This document shows positions 25,293 through 34,112 of a stretch of DNA of 64,000 nt, piece after piece (position 1 is the first letter of the stretch; each line of letters opens with the position of its first letter). The notes below the pieces were generated by a model. That model was not told the origin of the DNA, did no database searches, and saw only the letters and a list, made by a program, of their open reading frames with translations. The position numbers and the translations under genes were made by a program. Source of the stretch: Streptomyces mangrovisoli (GTDB taxonomy: Bacteria > Actinomycetota > Actinomycetes > Streptomycetales > Streptomycetaceae). The DNA is taken from NCBI RefSeq assembly GCF_000974985.2, contig NZ_LAVA02000035.1, positions 1 to 64,000 on the forward strand, given 5' to 3'.

Positions 25293-25916
25293 ATGAGTGC
25301 CGCCACCCGCGCCCCCCTGCGCTCGAACCGTCCCGTCCGCCGCGCCGCCCTGCTCGCCGCAGGTGCCGCGGCCGCCGCGCTGACCCTGTCCGCGTGCGGC
25401 TCGGGCGGCACCTCGGGCGGGGGCGGCGACACCGGCTTCGTCACCGGCAACAACGGCATCGACACGGTCGCCCAGGGCAAGCGCACGGCCGCCCCCGACC
25501 TCTCGGGCAGGACGATCGACGGCGGCACCCTCGACGTCGCCTCCTACAAGGGCAAGGTCGTCGTGGTCAACGTCTGGGGCTCCTGGTGCAGCCCGTGCCG
25601 CGCCGAGGGACCCAACTTCGCGAAGGTCTCCAAGGAGTACGCCGACCAGGGCGTGCAGTTCGTCGGCATCAACACCCGCGACACCAGCACCACCCCGGCC
25701 CGCAACTTCGAGAAGCAGCAGGGCATCACGTACCCGAGCCTGTACGACCCGACGGGCAAGCTGATGCTCCGCTTCCAGAAGGGCACGCTGAACCCGCAGC
25801 TGATCCCCTCCACGCTCGTCATCGACCGGGACGGGAAGATCGCCGCGCGGGCGCTCCAGGCGCTCAGCGAGGAGAACCTGGTCAAGATGATCAAGCCGGT
25901 CCTCGCGGAGAAGTGA
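25293..25916 (+). CDS. resA: ResA/TlpA-type thiol-disulfide lipoprotein
   Basis: A 207-residue membrane-anchored thioredoxin-like protein. The lipobox LSAC puts the lipid on Cys35, followed by a Gly-rich tether. The thioredoxin active site is WCSPC at 98-102. The cis-Pro region is IPSTLVID. It would keep the CxxCH haem-binding cysteines of apocytochrome c reduced outside the membrane, taking electrons from CcdA, whose gene starts two bases after this stop. The pathway is system II cytochrome c maturation. Confidence 0.93.
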   Translation: MSAATRAPLRSNRPVRRAALLAAGAAAAALTLSACGSGGTSGGGGDTGFVTGNNGIDTVAQGKRTAAPDLSGRTIDGGTLDVASYKGKVVVVNVWGSWCSPCRAEGPNFAKVSKEYADQGVQFVGINTRDTSTTPARNFEKQQGITYPSLYDPTGKLMLRFQKGTLNPQLIPSTLVIDRDGKIAARALQALSEENLVKMIKPVLAEK

Positions 25917-25917
25917 C

Positions 25918-26691
25918 GTGAGCGCGCTTCTCACGCTCGCCGCGGAGACGGGCCGCAACGAGACGGTCTTCAGCGGCGCCCTGCTGCTCGCCCTGCCGGT
26001 CGCCGTGCTCGGCGGCCTGGTCTCGTTCTTCTCCCCGTGCGTGCTGCCCCTGGTCCCCGGCTACCTGTCCTATGTGACCGGAGTCACCGGCACCGACCTC
26101 GCGGACGCCCGGCGCGGCCGCATGGTGGCCGGCGCCTCCCTGTTCGTGCTGGGCTTCACCGCCGTGTTCGTCTCCGGCGGCGCCCTGTTCGGCTACTTCG
26201 GCGCCACGCTCCAGGAGCAGCAGTCGACGCTGTCCAAGGTGCTCGGCGTGCTGATGATCCTGCTGGGCGTCTTCTTCATGGGCATGATGCCCTGGCTGAC
26301 CCAGCGTGAGTTCCGCTTCCACCGCCGCCCGGTCGCGGGGCTCGCCGGAGCACCGCTGCTCGGGGCGCTGTTCGGGATCGGCTGGACGCCCTGCATCGGC
26401 CCGACCCTCGCCTCCGTCAACGCCCTCGCGATGAACCAGTCGAGCGCCGGTCGCGGCGCCCTGCTGACCGTCGCCTACTGTGTGGGACTGGGCGTTCCGT
26501 TCGTGCTCGCCGCCGTCGCCTTCCGCAAGGCGCTCGGCGCGTTCGGCTGGGTCAAGCGCCACTACGTCTGGGTCATGCGCATCGGCGGCACGATGATGAT
26601 CGTGACCGGTGTGCTCCTGCTGACGGGCGCCTGGGACCGCCTGGTGCAGGAGATGCAGACCTGGTCCAACGGCTTCACTGTGGGGATCTGA
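25918..26691 (+). CDS. ccdA: Cytochrome c biogenesis protein CcdA
   Basis: A 257-residue membrane protein with about six helices. It passes reducing power across the membrane to ResA. The paired redox cysteines appear in FFSPCVLPLVPGY near 40 and GWTPCIGPTLASVNA near 158. The start is GTG 25918, just after the resA stop. Length and motifs match the family well. Confidence 0.95.
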   Translation: MSALLTLAAETGRNETVFSGALLLALPVAVLGGLVSFFSPCVLPLVPGYLSYVTGVTGTDLADARRGRMVAGASLFVLGFTAVFVSGGALFGYFGATLQEQQSTLSKVLGVLMILLGVFFMGMMPWLTQREFRFHRRPVAGLAGAPLLGALFGIGWTPCIGPTLASVNALAMNQSSAGRGALLTVAYCVGLGVPFVLAAVAFRKALGAFGWVKRHYVWVMRIGGTMMIVTGVLLLTGAWDRLVQEMQTWSNGFTVGI

Positions 26692-26694
26692 TCG

Positions 26695-28407
26695 ATGAGC
26701 GAGACCACTACCGACAACTCCCCGGCCGGGTCCGAGGACCAGGACCTCGGCGCCGCCGGGTCCCAGCTCTCCACCGCCCCGCAGGAGGAGTTCTCCCAGC
26801 CGGTCGGCATCGGCGTCATCGGCTGGGCGCGCTGGTTCTGGCGGCAGCTCACCTCGATGCGCGTCGCGCTGATCCTGCTCCTGCTGCTCTCGCTGGGCGC
26901 GATCCCCGGATCGCTGATCCCGCAGAACGGCAACGACGACGCCAAGGTCGCCGCCTTCACCAAGGCGCACCACACCCTCGCGCCGGTCTACGACAAGCTC
27001 GGCCTGTTCCACGTCTACACGTCGGTGTGGTTCTCGGCCATCTACATCCTGCTGTTCGTCTCCCTCATCGGCTGCATCGTGCCCCGCAGCTGGCAGTTCG
27101 TCGGCCAGCTCCGCGGCCGCCCGCCGGGCGCCCCCGGGCGGCTGACCCGGCTGCCCGCCTACACCACCTGGCGCACCGACGCCGCCCCCGAGGAGGTCCG
27201 CGCGGCGGCCCTCGCCCTGCTGCGGCGGCGCCGCTTCCGCGCCCATGAGGTGGGCGACGCGGTGGCGGGCGAGAAGGGCTATCTGCGCGAGTTCGGCAAC
27301 CTGGCCTTCCACCTGGCGCTGATCGTGCTGCTGACCGCCTTCGCCTGGGGCCAGCTGTACAAGTCGGACGGCAACAAGCTCGTGGTGGAGGGCGACGGCT
27401 TCGCCAACACCATCACGCAGTACGACGACTTCAAGTCCGGCAGCCTCTTCACCACCGACGACCTCCAGCCCTTCAGCTTCGACCTGAAGGACTTCAAGGG
27501 CACCTACGAGCTGACCGGCCCCAACCGCGGCACCGCGCGCACCTTCCAGGCGAAGATCACCTACAGCGTGGGCGCCTACGGCAAGAACAAGTCGACCACC
27601 ATCAAGGTCAACGAGCCCCTGCACATCGGCGACTCGAAGGTCTACCTGGTCAGCCACGGCTACGCGCCCGTCGTCACCGTCCGCGACGGCAAGGGCAAGG
27701 TCGTCTACCACGACGCCGTGCCGCTGCTGCCGCTCGACGGCAACGTCACCTCCAACGGCGTCGTCAAGGTGATGGACGGCTACAAGGACGCCCAGGGCAA
27801 GCTCGAGCAGCTCGGCATCAGCGCGTTCTTCCTGCCGACCTACGGCGGCGGCGCCAATGTGATGTCGACGTTCCCCGCGCTGCTGAACCCGGTCCTCAAC
27901 CTGGCGCCGTACCACGGCGACCTCGGGGTCGACTCGGGCATCCCGCAGAGCGTGTACCAGCTCGACAAGACCCACATGACGGCCTACAAGGACGCCAAGG
28001 GCCAGCAGCTGCGCAAGAACCTCAAGCCCGGGCAGACCATGCAGCTGCCGAACGGGGCCGGCTCGGTCACCTTCGACAGCGTCAAGGAGTGGGCCGGCTT
28101 CGAGGTCGTCCAGGAGCCCGGCAGCGGCTGGGCGCTGGGCGGGGCGATCGCCGCGATCCTCGGCCTCGCCGGTTCGCTGTTCATCCAGCGCCGCCGGGTC
28201 TGGGTGCGCGCCGTGCGCGGTGCCGACGGCGTCACGGTCGTCGAGATGGCCGGGCTCGGCCGCAGCGAGTCCGCCACGGTCCCCGAGGAGCTGGGCGACC
28301 TCGCGAACATCCTCTACGACCAGGCGCCCGGGGCCAGTGACCCCGCCGACGACCCTTCACCATCCCCCGACCCCGAAGTCGTCTCTGCCGAAGGGACTGA
28401 GCAGTGA
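26695..28407 (+). CDS. resB: Cytochrome c biogenesis protein ResB
   Basis: ResB (Ccs1) works with CcsB to move haem and attach it to apocytochrome c outside the membrane. This 570-residue protein has three N-terminal helices (MRVALILLLLLSLGAIPGSL, SAIYILLFVSLIGC and FHLALIVLLTAFAWG). A large extracytoplasmic domain (about 225-470) and a fourth helix near 480 follow. The acidic C-terminal tail is cytoplasmic. It begins 3 bases after ccdA and its stop overlaps the ccsB GTG as GTGA. Confidence 0.95.
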   Translation: MSETTTDNSPAGSEDQDLGAAGSQLSTAPQEEFSQPVGIGVIGWARWFWRQLTSMRVALILLLLLSLGAIPGSLIPQNGNDDAKVAAFTKAHHTLAPVYDKLGLFHVYTSVWFSAIYILLFVSLIGCIVPRSWQFVGQLRGRPPGAPGRLTRLPAYTTWRTDAAPEEVRAAALALLRRRRFRAHEVGDAVAGEKGYLREFGNLAFHLALIVLLTAFAWGQLYKSDGNKLVVEGDGFANTITQYDDFKSGSLFTTDDLQPFSFDLKDFKGTYELTGPNRGTARTFQAKITYSVGAYGKNKSTTIKVNEPLHIGDSKVYLVSHGYAPVVTVRDGKGKVVYHDAVPLLPLDGNVTSNGVVKVMDGYKDAQGKLEQLGISAFFLPTYGGGANVMSTFPALLNPVLNLAPYHGDLGVDSGIPQSVYQLDKTHMTAYKDAKGQQLRKNLKPGQTMQLPNGAGSVTFDSVKEWAGFEVVQEPGSGWALGGAIAAILGLAGSLFIQRRRVWVRAVRGADGVTVVEMAGLGRSESATVPEELGDLANILYDQAPGASDPADDPSPSPDPEVVSAEGTEQ

Positions 28408-29504
28408 CTCTCGCCGCCGCAACCGAACTGGCCGCCGCGACCAACGAACACCTCGCGAGCATCAGCAACACGCTGATCTACTCCTCGATGGCCGTCTACA
28501 CCCTGGCCTTCTTCGCCTACATCGCGGAATGGCTCCTCGGCAGCCGCTCCAAGGTCGCCCGCACGGCCGCCGCGCTCACCGCCGACGGTGCGAAGAAGGC
28601 CCAGGCGCCCGCGGTCACCGTGAAGAAGAAGGGCGGCACCACTGTCCTGGAACGGCCCCAGGTCGTCGTCCGGTCCACGTCCGGCGCGCGGGACGTGCCG
28701 GACGGCCCCGGCGCCCACGGCGGTGACGAGCAGGGCGACCTCTACGGCCGGATCGCGGTCTCCCTCACCGTGCTCGCCTTCCTCGTGGAGCTGGCCGGCG
28801 TCGTTGCCCGCGCGGCCTCCGTGGAGCGGGCGCCGTGGGGCAACATGTACGAGTTCAACATCACCTTCTCCACGGTCGCCGTCGCGGTGTACCTCGTGCT
28901 GCTCGCGCTGAAGAAGAACATCCGCTGGCTCGGCCTGTTCCTGATCACGACCGTGCTGCTCGACCTCGGCCTCGCGGTCACCGTGCTGTACACCGCGAGC
29001 GACCAGCTGGTGCCCGCGCTGCACTCGTACTGGCTGTACATCCACGTCTCCACCGCGATCTTCTGCGGTGCCGTCTTCTACGTGGGCGCGGTCGCCACGA
29101 TCCTCTACCTGTTCAAGGACGCGTACGAGAACAAGCTGGTCAGCGGCGGCAAGCCCGGCGCCTTCGCCACCTCGGTGCTGGAGCGGCTGCCCGCCTCCGC
29201 CTCGCTCGACAAGTTCGCCTACCGGATCAACGCGGCCGTTTTCCCGCTGTGGACGTTCACGATCATCGCGGGCGCGATCTGGGCGGGCGACGCCTGGGGC
29301 CGCTACTGGAACTGGGACCCCAAGGAGACCTGGTCCTTCATCACCTGGGTGGCCTACGCCTGCTACCTGCACGCCCGCGCCACGGCCGGCTGGAAGGGCC
29401 GCAAGGCCGCCTACCTCGCGATGATCGCGTTCGCCTGCTGGCTGTTCAACTACTACGGCGTCAACATCTTCGTCACCGGCAAGCACTCCTACGCGGGCGT
29501 CTGA
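28404..29504 (+). CDS. ccsB: Cytochrome c biogenesis protein CcsB (CcsA family)
   Basis: A 366-residue haem-handling membrane protein that pairs with ResB as the haem lyase. The haem-binding WWD motif is seen as WGRYWNWDPKETWSF near 305-320, and conserved His residues flank it (LHSYW, HVSTAIF, ending KHSYAGV). A non-conserved Lys/Ala-rich cytoplasmic loop lies at about 50-105. It is the last gene of the maturation operon; a GC-rich hairpin follows. Confidence 0.95.
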   Translation: MTLAAATELAAATNEHLASISNTLIYSSMAVYTLAFFAYIAEWLLGSRSKVARTAAALTADGAKKAQAPAVTVKKKGGTTVLERPQVVVRSTSGARDVPDGPGAHGGDEQGDLYGRIAVSLTVLAFLVELAGVVARAASVERAPWGNMYEFNITFSTVAVAVYLVLLALKKNIRWLGLFLITTVLLDLGLAVTVLYTASDQLVPALHSYWLYIHVSTAIFCGAVFYVGAVATILYLFKDAYENKLVSGGKPGAFATSVLERLPASASLDKFAYRINAAVFPLWTFTIIAGAIWAGDAWGRYWNWDPKETWSFITWVAYACYLHARATAGWKGRKAAYLAMIAFACWLFNYYGVNIFVTGKHSYAGV

Positions 29505-29522
29505 TCCACGCTGTCCACCCAG

Positions 29523-29545
29523 GGCGCGGGCGCCGGGCCCGCGCC
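29523..29545 (+). terminator. Stem-loop after ccsB
   Basis: A perfect 9-bp inverted repeat (GGCGCGGGC / GCCCGCGCC) with a 5-base loop follows the operon stop by 18 bases. There is no T-run. It is a likely operon terminator. Confidence 0.6.
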
Positions 29546-29601
29546 GCCGCCCGGGGCGTCCCACACGTGCGGACCGCCCCGGCACGGGTCACGCTGGTGT
29601 C

Positions 29602-30009
29602 ATGACCGGATCGATCGAGCAGGACACCAGCCAGACCCACGGCAACACCCGCATCCTGCACTTCCTCGTCCGGCTGCCCCGCTCCATGGAGACGGTCTGG
29701 TCCGCGGTCTCCACCCCCGCCGGGCTCGCCGCCTGGTTCACCCCCGCCGAGGTGCTGGAGCCCCGGCTCGGCGGCGCGGTCGCCCTGCGCGGCCTCGGCA
29801 GCGGCGAGATCACCGCGTGGGACGTGGACCGGATCGCCGAGTACACGCTCGACGACGGCGGCCGCATCCGCTTCCATCTGGAGCGCGACGGCGACGGCGG
29901 CACCGCCCTGCGCTTCACCCACGAGTTCCAGGGCGAGGGGGAGTCGGAACAGGGCTGGCGGACCCGCTTCGAGCAACTGATCGACCTGCTGGCGAGACCG
30001 GAGTCCTAG
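29602..30009 (+). CDS. SRPBCC (AHSA1-like) domain protein
   Basis: A 135-residue protein of the START/SRPBCC fold, AHSA1 branch: VRLPRSMETVWSAVSTPAGLAAWFTPAEV at 23-51 and the closing helix GWRTRFEQLIDLLARPE. Such proteins bind hydrophobic ligands or assist other proteins; no ligand can be named. The start ATG is 98 bp after ccsB. The last 95 bases overlap, tail to tail, the condensation-domain gene on the other strand. Confidence 0.85.
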   Translation: MTGSIEQDTSQTHGNTRILHFLVRLPRSMETVWSAVSTPAGLAAWFTPAEVLEPRLGGAVALRGLGSGEITAWDVDRIAEYTLDDGGRIRFHLERDGDGGTALRFTHEFQGEGESEQGWRTRFEQLIDLLARPES

Positions 30010-31417
30010 GACCGGGCAGCGCGGGCACGTCGCCGAACCGCCCCGCCGCCACCGACAGGATCACGTCCCGCAGCCGCTCCACGTACAGCCGCATGTTCTT
30101 CCGGGCGGTGTCCGTGTCCGGGTAGCGGCTCGCGAACCACAGCCCCTCGTGCAGCCGGTTCACCCACGCGCACACCTGGTCGCCGTACGACACCCGGACC
30201 AGGCCGTACACCTTCAGCTCGGCCCACCGCGCGGACGCGGGCAGCGCGCGGGCGTCGACGTACGACACGATCGAGTACAGGTCCGGCGAGGTCGGACGGA
30301 AGTCCGTGCCGAGCAGCCGCAGCACCCGGGCCAGCGGCATCCGCGCCATCGTCCGGTTCGCCTGGAGCTGGGCCCGCACCGCCGCGAGCGCCGCCGGCAG
30401 ATCGGGCGCGGCCGGCACCTCGATCGGCGCCCCGCCCACGTACCAGCCCACCGACTCCGACCAGCGCGACTTCACCCGGGTGTGGAACGGCACCACCGTG
30501 CGGTACACCGGATCGCCGCCGATCCCGTGCAGCACCAGGCTGGTGGCGGCCAGCACGCCCACCAGGCTGCCGCCGTAGGGACGGCAGTACGCCTCGAACG
30601 CGGCCGCCGCGTCCGCGTCCACCAGCATCTCGCCCATCAGCCGCTGCTCCGGCAGCGGGCCGTCCGGCGCCAGGCCCAGATCCAGCGGGAAGCCCGGCAG
30701 CCGCCCGTCGCAGCGCCGGATGAACTCCCGCCAGCGGTCCACCACCGCGTGCCCGTCGTCGACCTTGTCCGCGTCCGCCCGCTCCAGCTCGCAGAAGTCG
30801 ACGTAACTGGCGACCGGCGGCAGCTCGGCGGGACCGCCCGCCGCGTACGCCGTGTACAGCTCGTGGATCTCGGCGGGCAGCCGGAAGATCGAGTAGGAGT
30901 CGACGTTGCTGTGGTCGAAGGCGAGATACACGCTGGTGCAGTCGTCCCGCACCACCGCCGCGTAGAGGAAGTTGGGCCAGCCCAGCGCGTCCGCCGCCAC
31001 GTCGAAGCGGCCCTGGAGGTGGCGCACCAGCTCCGCCGGGTCGGTGAAGTCGCCCACCACCTCGCGGCGCAGCGACACCGCGTCCGGGCCGAGCGTGAAG
31101 CGCCGCATCTCGTCGCCCGACCAGCGGAAGCCGCTGCGCAGCGTCTCGTGGCGCAGCGTCCAGCCGACGAGCGCCCCCTCCAGCGCGTCCAGGTCGACCG
31201 GGCCGGGGATGTCGAACGACGTGCCCAGCCAGGTCGGCACGAACAGGCCGTCCTCGCGCACCGACCGGGCGGTCCTGATGTGCGACTCCTGGATGTAGGC
31301 GGGGGGCCGGGAGTCCTCGGGCAGCCGCGCGGCGGCGGCGACGGCGGCCGGACTGAGCGACCACTCCACGAGCCTGCCCGGCCGGACCTCGCAGTGCTGG
31401 ATGTCGGTCACGCGCAC
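29915..31417 (-). CDS. Stand-alone condensation-domain-like acyltransferase
   Basis: A 500-residue protein of the condensation/acyltransferase (NRPS C-domain, PapA, WS/DGAT) fold. LVGWTLRHETLRSGFRW at about 83-99 is a typical C-domain opening. The active-site HHxxxDG is degenerate, DHSNVDS at 168-174, keeping the essential His169 and Asp173. There is no adenylation or carrier domain, and none is coded nearby. It could join an acyl group to an amine or alcohol. The start is GTG 31417 with GGAG seven bases before. Its 3' end overlaps the SRPBCC gene. An accessory, lineage-variable gene by appearance. Confidence 0.82.
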   Translation of the reverse strand: MRVTDIQHCEVRPGRLVEWSLSPAAVAAAARLPEDSRPPAYIQESHIRTARSVREDGLFVPTWLGTSFDIPGPVDLDALEGALVGWTLRHETLRSGFRWSGDEMRRFTLGPDAVSLRREVVGDFTDPAELVRHLQGRFDVAADALGWPNFLYAAVVRDDCTSVYLAFDHSNVDSYSIFRLPAEIHELYTAYAAGGPAELPPVASYVDFCELERADADKVDDGHAVVDRWREFIRRCDGRLPGFPLDLGLAPDGPLPEQRLMGEMLVDADAAAAFEAYCRPYGGSLVGVLAATSLVLHGIGGDPVYRTVVPFHTRVKSRWSESVGWYVGGAPIEVPAAPDLPAALAAVRAQLQANRTMARMPLARVLRLLGTDFRPTSPDLYSIVSYVDARALPASARWAELKVYGLVRVSYGDQVCAWVNRLHEGLWFASRYPDTDTARKNMRLYVERLRDVILSVAAGRFGDVPALPGPRTPVSPAGRSVARSGSASPVPTPPRPGTRG

Positions 31418-31598
31418 GAGGCGACTCCGTTCACAGGGGGAGAAGGCCGCGGAGGAAAAAGGCCCGATCCAGGCAACAGCCCCCGCGCCCCCGACCACAC
31501 GGGTGCACCGGCCGATTCATCGGATCGAGTGCCCGCCCGTCAACGGATCGGGTGGCCCTGCGAACGGGGGCACGATCTCCGGGACCGCCGGGCCCGCA

Positions 31599-32564
31599 TC
31601 ATCCGACCGTGATCGAGTCCAGCTTCTGCCGCAGATAGACGTGCGAGTCGACCGGCTCGTACGCCACCCGGCCGACCGGCGCGGGCACCGACTCCACGCG
31701 GGTGCCGGGGGTGCACTCGCCGAAGTACACCAGCGACATCAGCTCCTCGGCGGGCGCGTCGGCGGGCGGCGGCAGCACCCGGTGCCGGCCCGAGCGCCAG
31801 CGGTCGCCGGTCCAGCGGGCCATCAGATCGCCGATGTTGACGGTGAACGCGTCCGCCGCGAACGGCGCGTCCTGCCATCCGCCGTCGTCCGTGAAGACCT
31901 GGAGGCCGCCCTTGCCGGCCTGCCGGTCCAGGATCGTCACCGTGCCGAAGTCGGTGTGCGGGCCGATCCGGAACTGGCCCGGCAGCGGCTGCCCGATGGT
32001 CTCGGTGCCCGGATACCAGTTGATGTTGAAGCCGTACGTCGGATGCTCCATGTGCCGGCTGAAGAAGTCCGGTTCCAGCCCGAGGGCCTCACCGAGCAGC
32101 CCGAGGAGTTGCCGCTCCAGGGCCGCCATCGCCGCGAGGTACTCCTCGCACAGGGTGCGCAGCGCGGGCGTCTCGGCCGGCCACACGTTGGGCGCGTACC
32201 ACTCGGCGTTGACCACCGGGTCCGCGAACGGCTCGTCCGTCGCGAAGGTCAGCGACTCCTTCAGGTCGGGCGGGGTCTCGGTGCCCTCGGCGTAGCCGTT
32301 GGCCTCCGCGCCCGGCCCGAGCCAGCCGCGGCCGCCGACCTTCGCCTCGTACGCCCGCTTCACCCCGGCGGGCAGCAGGAAGAACTCCCGCGCCGCCCGC
32401 CGGATGCCCGCGCGCAGCCCCGGGTCGACCCCGTGCCCGGTGACCAGCAGGAACCCGGCGCGCCGCAGGGCCTCGTCGACGGTCCGCGCGATCCCGGCGC
32501 GGTCCTCGGGCCCGCCGTGCAGCCAGGGGCCCAGGTCGATCGTCGGGACAGGGGTCTCACTCAC
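31599..32564 (-). CDS. Isopenicillin N synthase-like non-haem iron oxygenase
   Basis: A 321-residue member of the 2-oxoglutarate/Fe(II) oxygenase superfamily, isopenicillin-N-synthase branch. The iron ligands are His203-x-Asp205 (GPHTDFG) and His261 (GRHRVLPP). The Arg-x-Ser that normally grips the co-substrate carboxylate appears as Leu275-Met-Ser277, so the Arg is missing. N-terminal DIOX_N features (PTIDLGPWL, GFLLVTGHGV) are intact. GTG 32564 overlaps the stop of the cytosine deaminase gene by 8 bases, so the two are co-translated. A role on a pyrimidine base, like fungal thymine-7-hydroxylase of the same superfamily, is inference. Confidence 0.88.
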   Translation of the reverse strand: MSETPVPTIDLGPWLHGGPEDRAGIARTVDEALRRAGFLLVTGHGVDPGLRAGIRRAAREFFLLPAGVKRAYEAKVGGRGWLGPGAEANGYAEGTETPPDLKESLTFATDEPFADPVVNAEWYAPNVWPAETPALRTLCEEYLAAMAALERQLLGLLGEALGLEPDFFSRHMEHPTYGFNINWYPGTETIGQPLPGQFRIGPHTDFGTVTILDRQAGKGGLQVFTDDGGWQDAPFAADAFTVNIGDLMARWTGDRWRSGRHRVLPPPADAPAEELMSLVYFGECTPGTRVESVPAPVGRVAYEPVDSHVYLRQKLDSITVG

Positions 32565-33015
32565 CGATGTCCTCGTTCCACAGTGCCGGGTTCGCTTCGA
32601 TGAAGTCGCGCATCAGGGCGGTGCATTCGGCGTCCTCCAGCAGCACGACCTCGACGCCGTGCGCGGCGAGCCAGTCGTGGCCGCCGTGGAAGGTGACCGC
32701 CTCGCCGACCACCACCCGGGAGATGCCGAACTGGCGGACCAGCCCCGAGCAGTACCAGCAGGGGGAGAGGGTCGTCACCATCGTCGTGCCGCGGTAGCCG
32801 GGCCGCCGGCCCGCCGCCCGGAACGCCGCCGTCTCCGCGTGCATCGTCGGGTCGCCGTCCTGCACCCGCCGGTTGTGACCGCGGCCGAGGAGGGTGCCGT
32901 CGGCGCCGTAGAGCGCGGCGCCGATCGGGATGCCGCCCTCGGCCAGCCCGGCGCGGGCCTCCTCGACGGCGGTCGCGAGCCAGGCGCCTGCCCGGCGCAC
33001 ATCCAGTGGTTCCAC
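32557..33015 (-). CDS. Cytosine deaminase, yeast Fcy1-like
   Basis: A 152-residue zinc deaminase. The catalytic His59-Ala-Glu61 (TMHAETAAF) and Cys86/Cys89 (LSPCWYC) bind zinc and activate water. The match to yeast cytosine deaminase is unusually close along the length: GGIPIG, GRGHNRR, TTLSPC and a C-terminus ending EDIGE, against EDIGE in Fcy1 from memory. It would convert cytosine to uracil and so belongs to pyrimidine salvage. This is the small CDA-fold enzyme, unlike the amidohydrolase-fold CodA of E. coli. The start is GTG 33015. Confidence 0.88.
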   Translation of the reverse strand: MEPLDVRRAGAWLATAVEEARAGLAEGGIPIGAALYGADGTLLGRGHNRRVQDGDPTMHAETAAFRAAGRRPGYRGTTMVTTLSPCWYCSGLVRQFGISRVVVGEAVTFHGGHDWLAAHGVEVVLLEDAECTALMRDFIEANPALWNEDIGE

Positions 33016-33046
33016 GTGTCCTGCCCCTTCCTGCCGCTGCCGCGGG

Positions 33047-34030
33047 TCAGCCCGTCGGGGTGTTCACTCGCAGGAGGAGCTTGCCCGTGGTGGTGCGGGT
33101 GTCCATCAGGCGGTGCGCCTCCGAGGCCTCCTCCAGGGGGAACTCGGCGGTCACCGGGAGGGTCACCGTACCGTCGAGCGCCTTCGCGAAGGCCCGGTCG
33201 GTGAGCTCGCGCAGCGCGGTCGGGTCGCTCTGGGCCAGGTTGAGGATCGAGAAACCGGCGACGGACAGGGCGAGCGGATACAGCTCGGGCTGGCCCACCG
33301 TCCACGCCGCCTCGCCGCTCGCGTTGCCGTACGACACCAGACGGCCCCAGCGGGCCAGCGACGCGAGGCTCGCGCGGAGCGTGGCGCCGCCCACCGGGTC
33401 CAGCGCCAGATCGACGCCCCGGCCGCCGGTCGCCTCGCGCACCGCCTGCCCGAAGTCGCCGGTGAACACCTCGTCGTAGCCGTGCGCGCGGGCGTGGGCC
33501 GCCTTGGCCGCGCTCGACACCACGCCGTACACCGCCGAGGCGCCCGCCGCCCGCGCCAACTGGCCGACGGCCGTGCCCACCCCGCCCGCCGCGCTCTGCA
33601 CCAGCACCGTCTCGCCGGGCTGGAGGCGGCCCACGGTGTGCACGAGCGCGTACGCCGTCGGCAGCACGGACGGCAGGGTCGCCCCGGTGCGCAGGTCCAC
33701 GCCGTCCGGCAGCGGGAAGACGGTCGCCGCGTCGGCCACCACCACGTCCGCGTACGCCCCGCTCTGCACGAGCGCGGCCACCTCCTGGCCGACGGCCGGA
33801 CCGGTCACGCCCGCGCCGAGCGCCCGCACCCGGCCGGAGACCTCCAGGCCGGGCACGAACGGCAGCTCCGGCACCCGGTAGCCCTCCGCACGCGCCTTGA
33901 GGTCGGCGAAGTTGACCCCCGTCCAGGCGACGTCGACGCTCACCTGGCCGGGTCCCGGCGCGGGCACCGGAGCCTCCACCACCTTCAGGACCTCGGGACC
34001 GCCGTACTCCTGGAACTCGACCGCGCGCAT
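33047..34030 (-). CDS. NADPH:quinone oxidoreductase-like protein
   Basis: A 327-residue zinc-free medium-chain reductase. The GroES-like half begins MRAVEFQEYGGPEVL, and the cofactor site is VQSAAGGVGTAVGQLARAAG near 145-164. The VTGPAVGQEVAALVQSGAYADVVVADA segment is typical of quinone oxidoreductases. I chose ATG 34030, preceded by GAAGG, over the upstream frame extension. It lies 31 bp upstream of the cytosine deaminase gene on the same strand and may share its transcript. The substrate is unknown. Confidence 0.9.
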   Translation of the reverse strand: MRAVEFQEYGGPEVLKVVEAPVPAPGPGQVSVDVAWTGVNFADLKARAEGYRVPELPFVPGLEVSGRVRALGAGVTGPAVGQEVAALVQSGAYADVVVADAATVFPLPDGVDLRTGATLPSVLPTAYALVHTVGRLQPGETVLVQSAAGGVGTAVGQLARAAGASAVYGVVSSAAKAAHARAHGYDEVFTGDFGQAVREATGGRGVDLALDPVGGATLRASLASLARWGRLVSYGNASGEAAWTVGQPELYPLALSVAGFSILNLAQSDPTALRELTDRAFAKALDGTVTLPVTAEFPLEEASEAHRLMDTRTTTGKLLLRVNTPTG

Positions 34031-34112
34031 GGCGCCACCTTCCCGCCGCAACAGCATGACGGAGGGTCAACACGCCTGCACCCGGGCTCACTTCCCCCCA
34101 GGTGGGGCGGGG

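Noticed and set aside
22986..25958. A 990-codon minus-strand open frame
   Set aside because: It is antisense to hemL-resA genes with clear domains, so it is a shadow.
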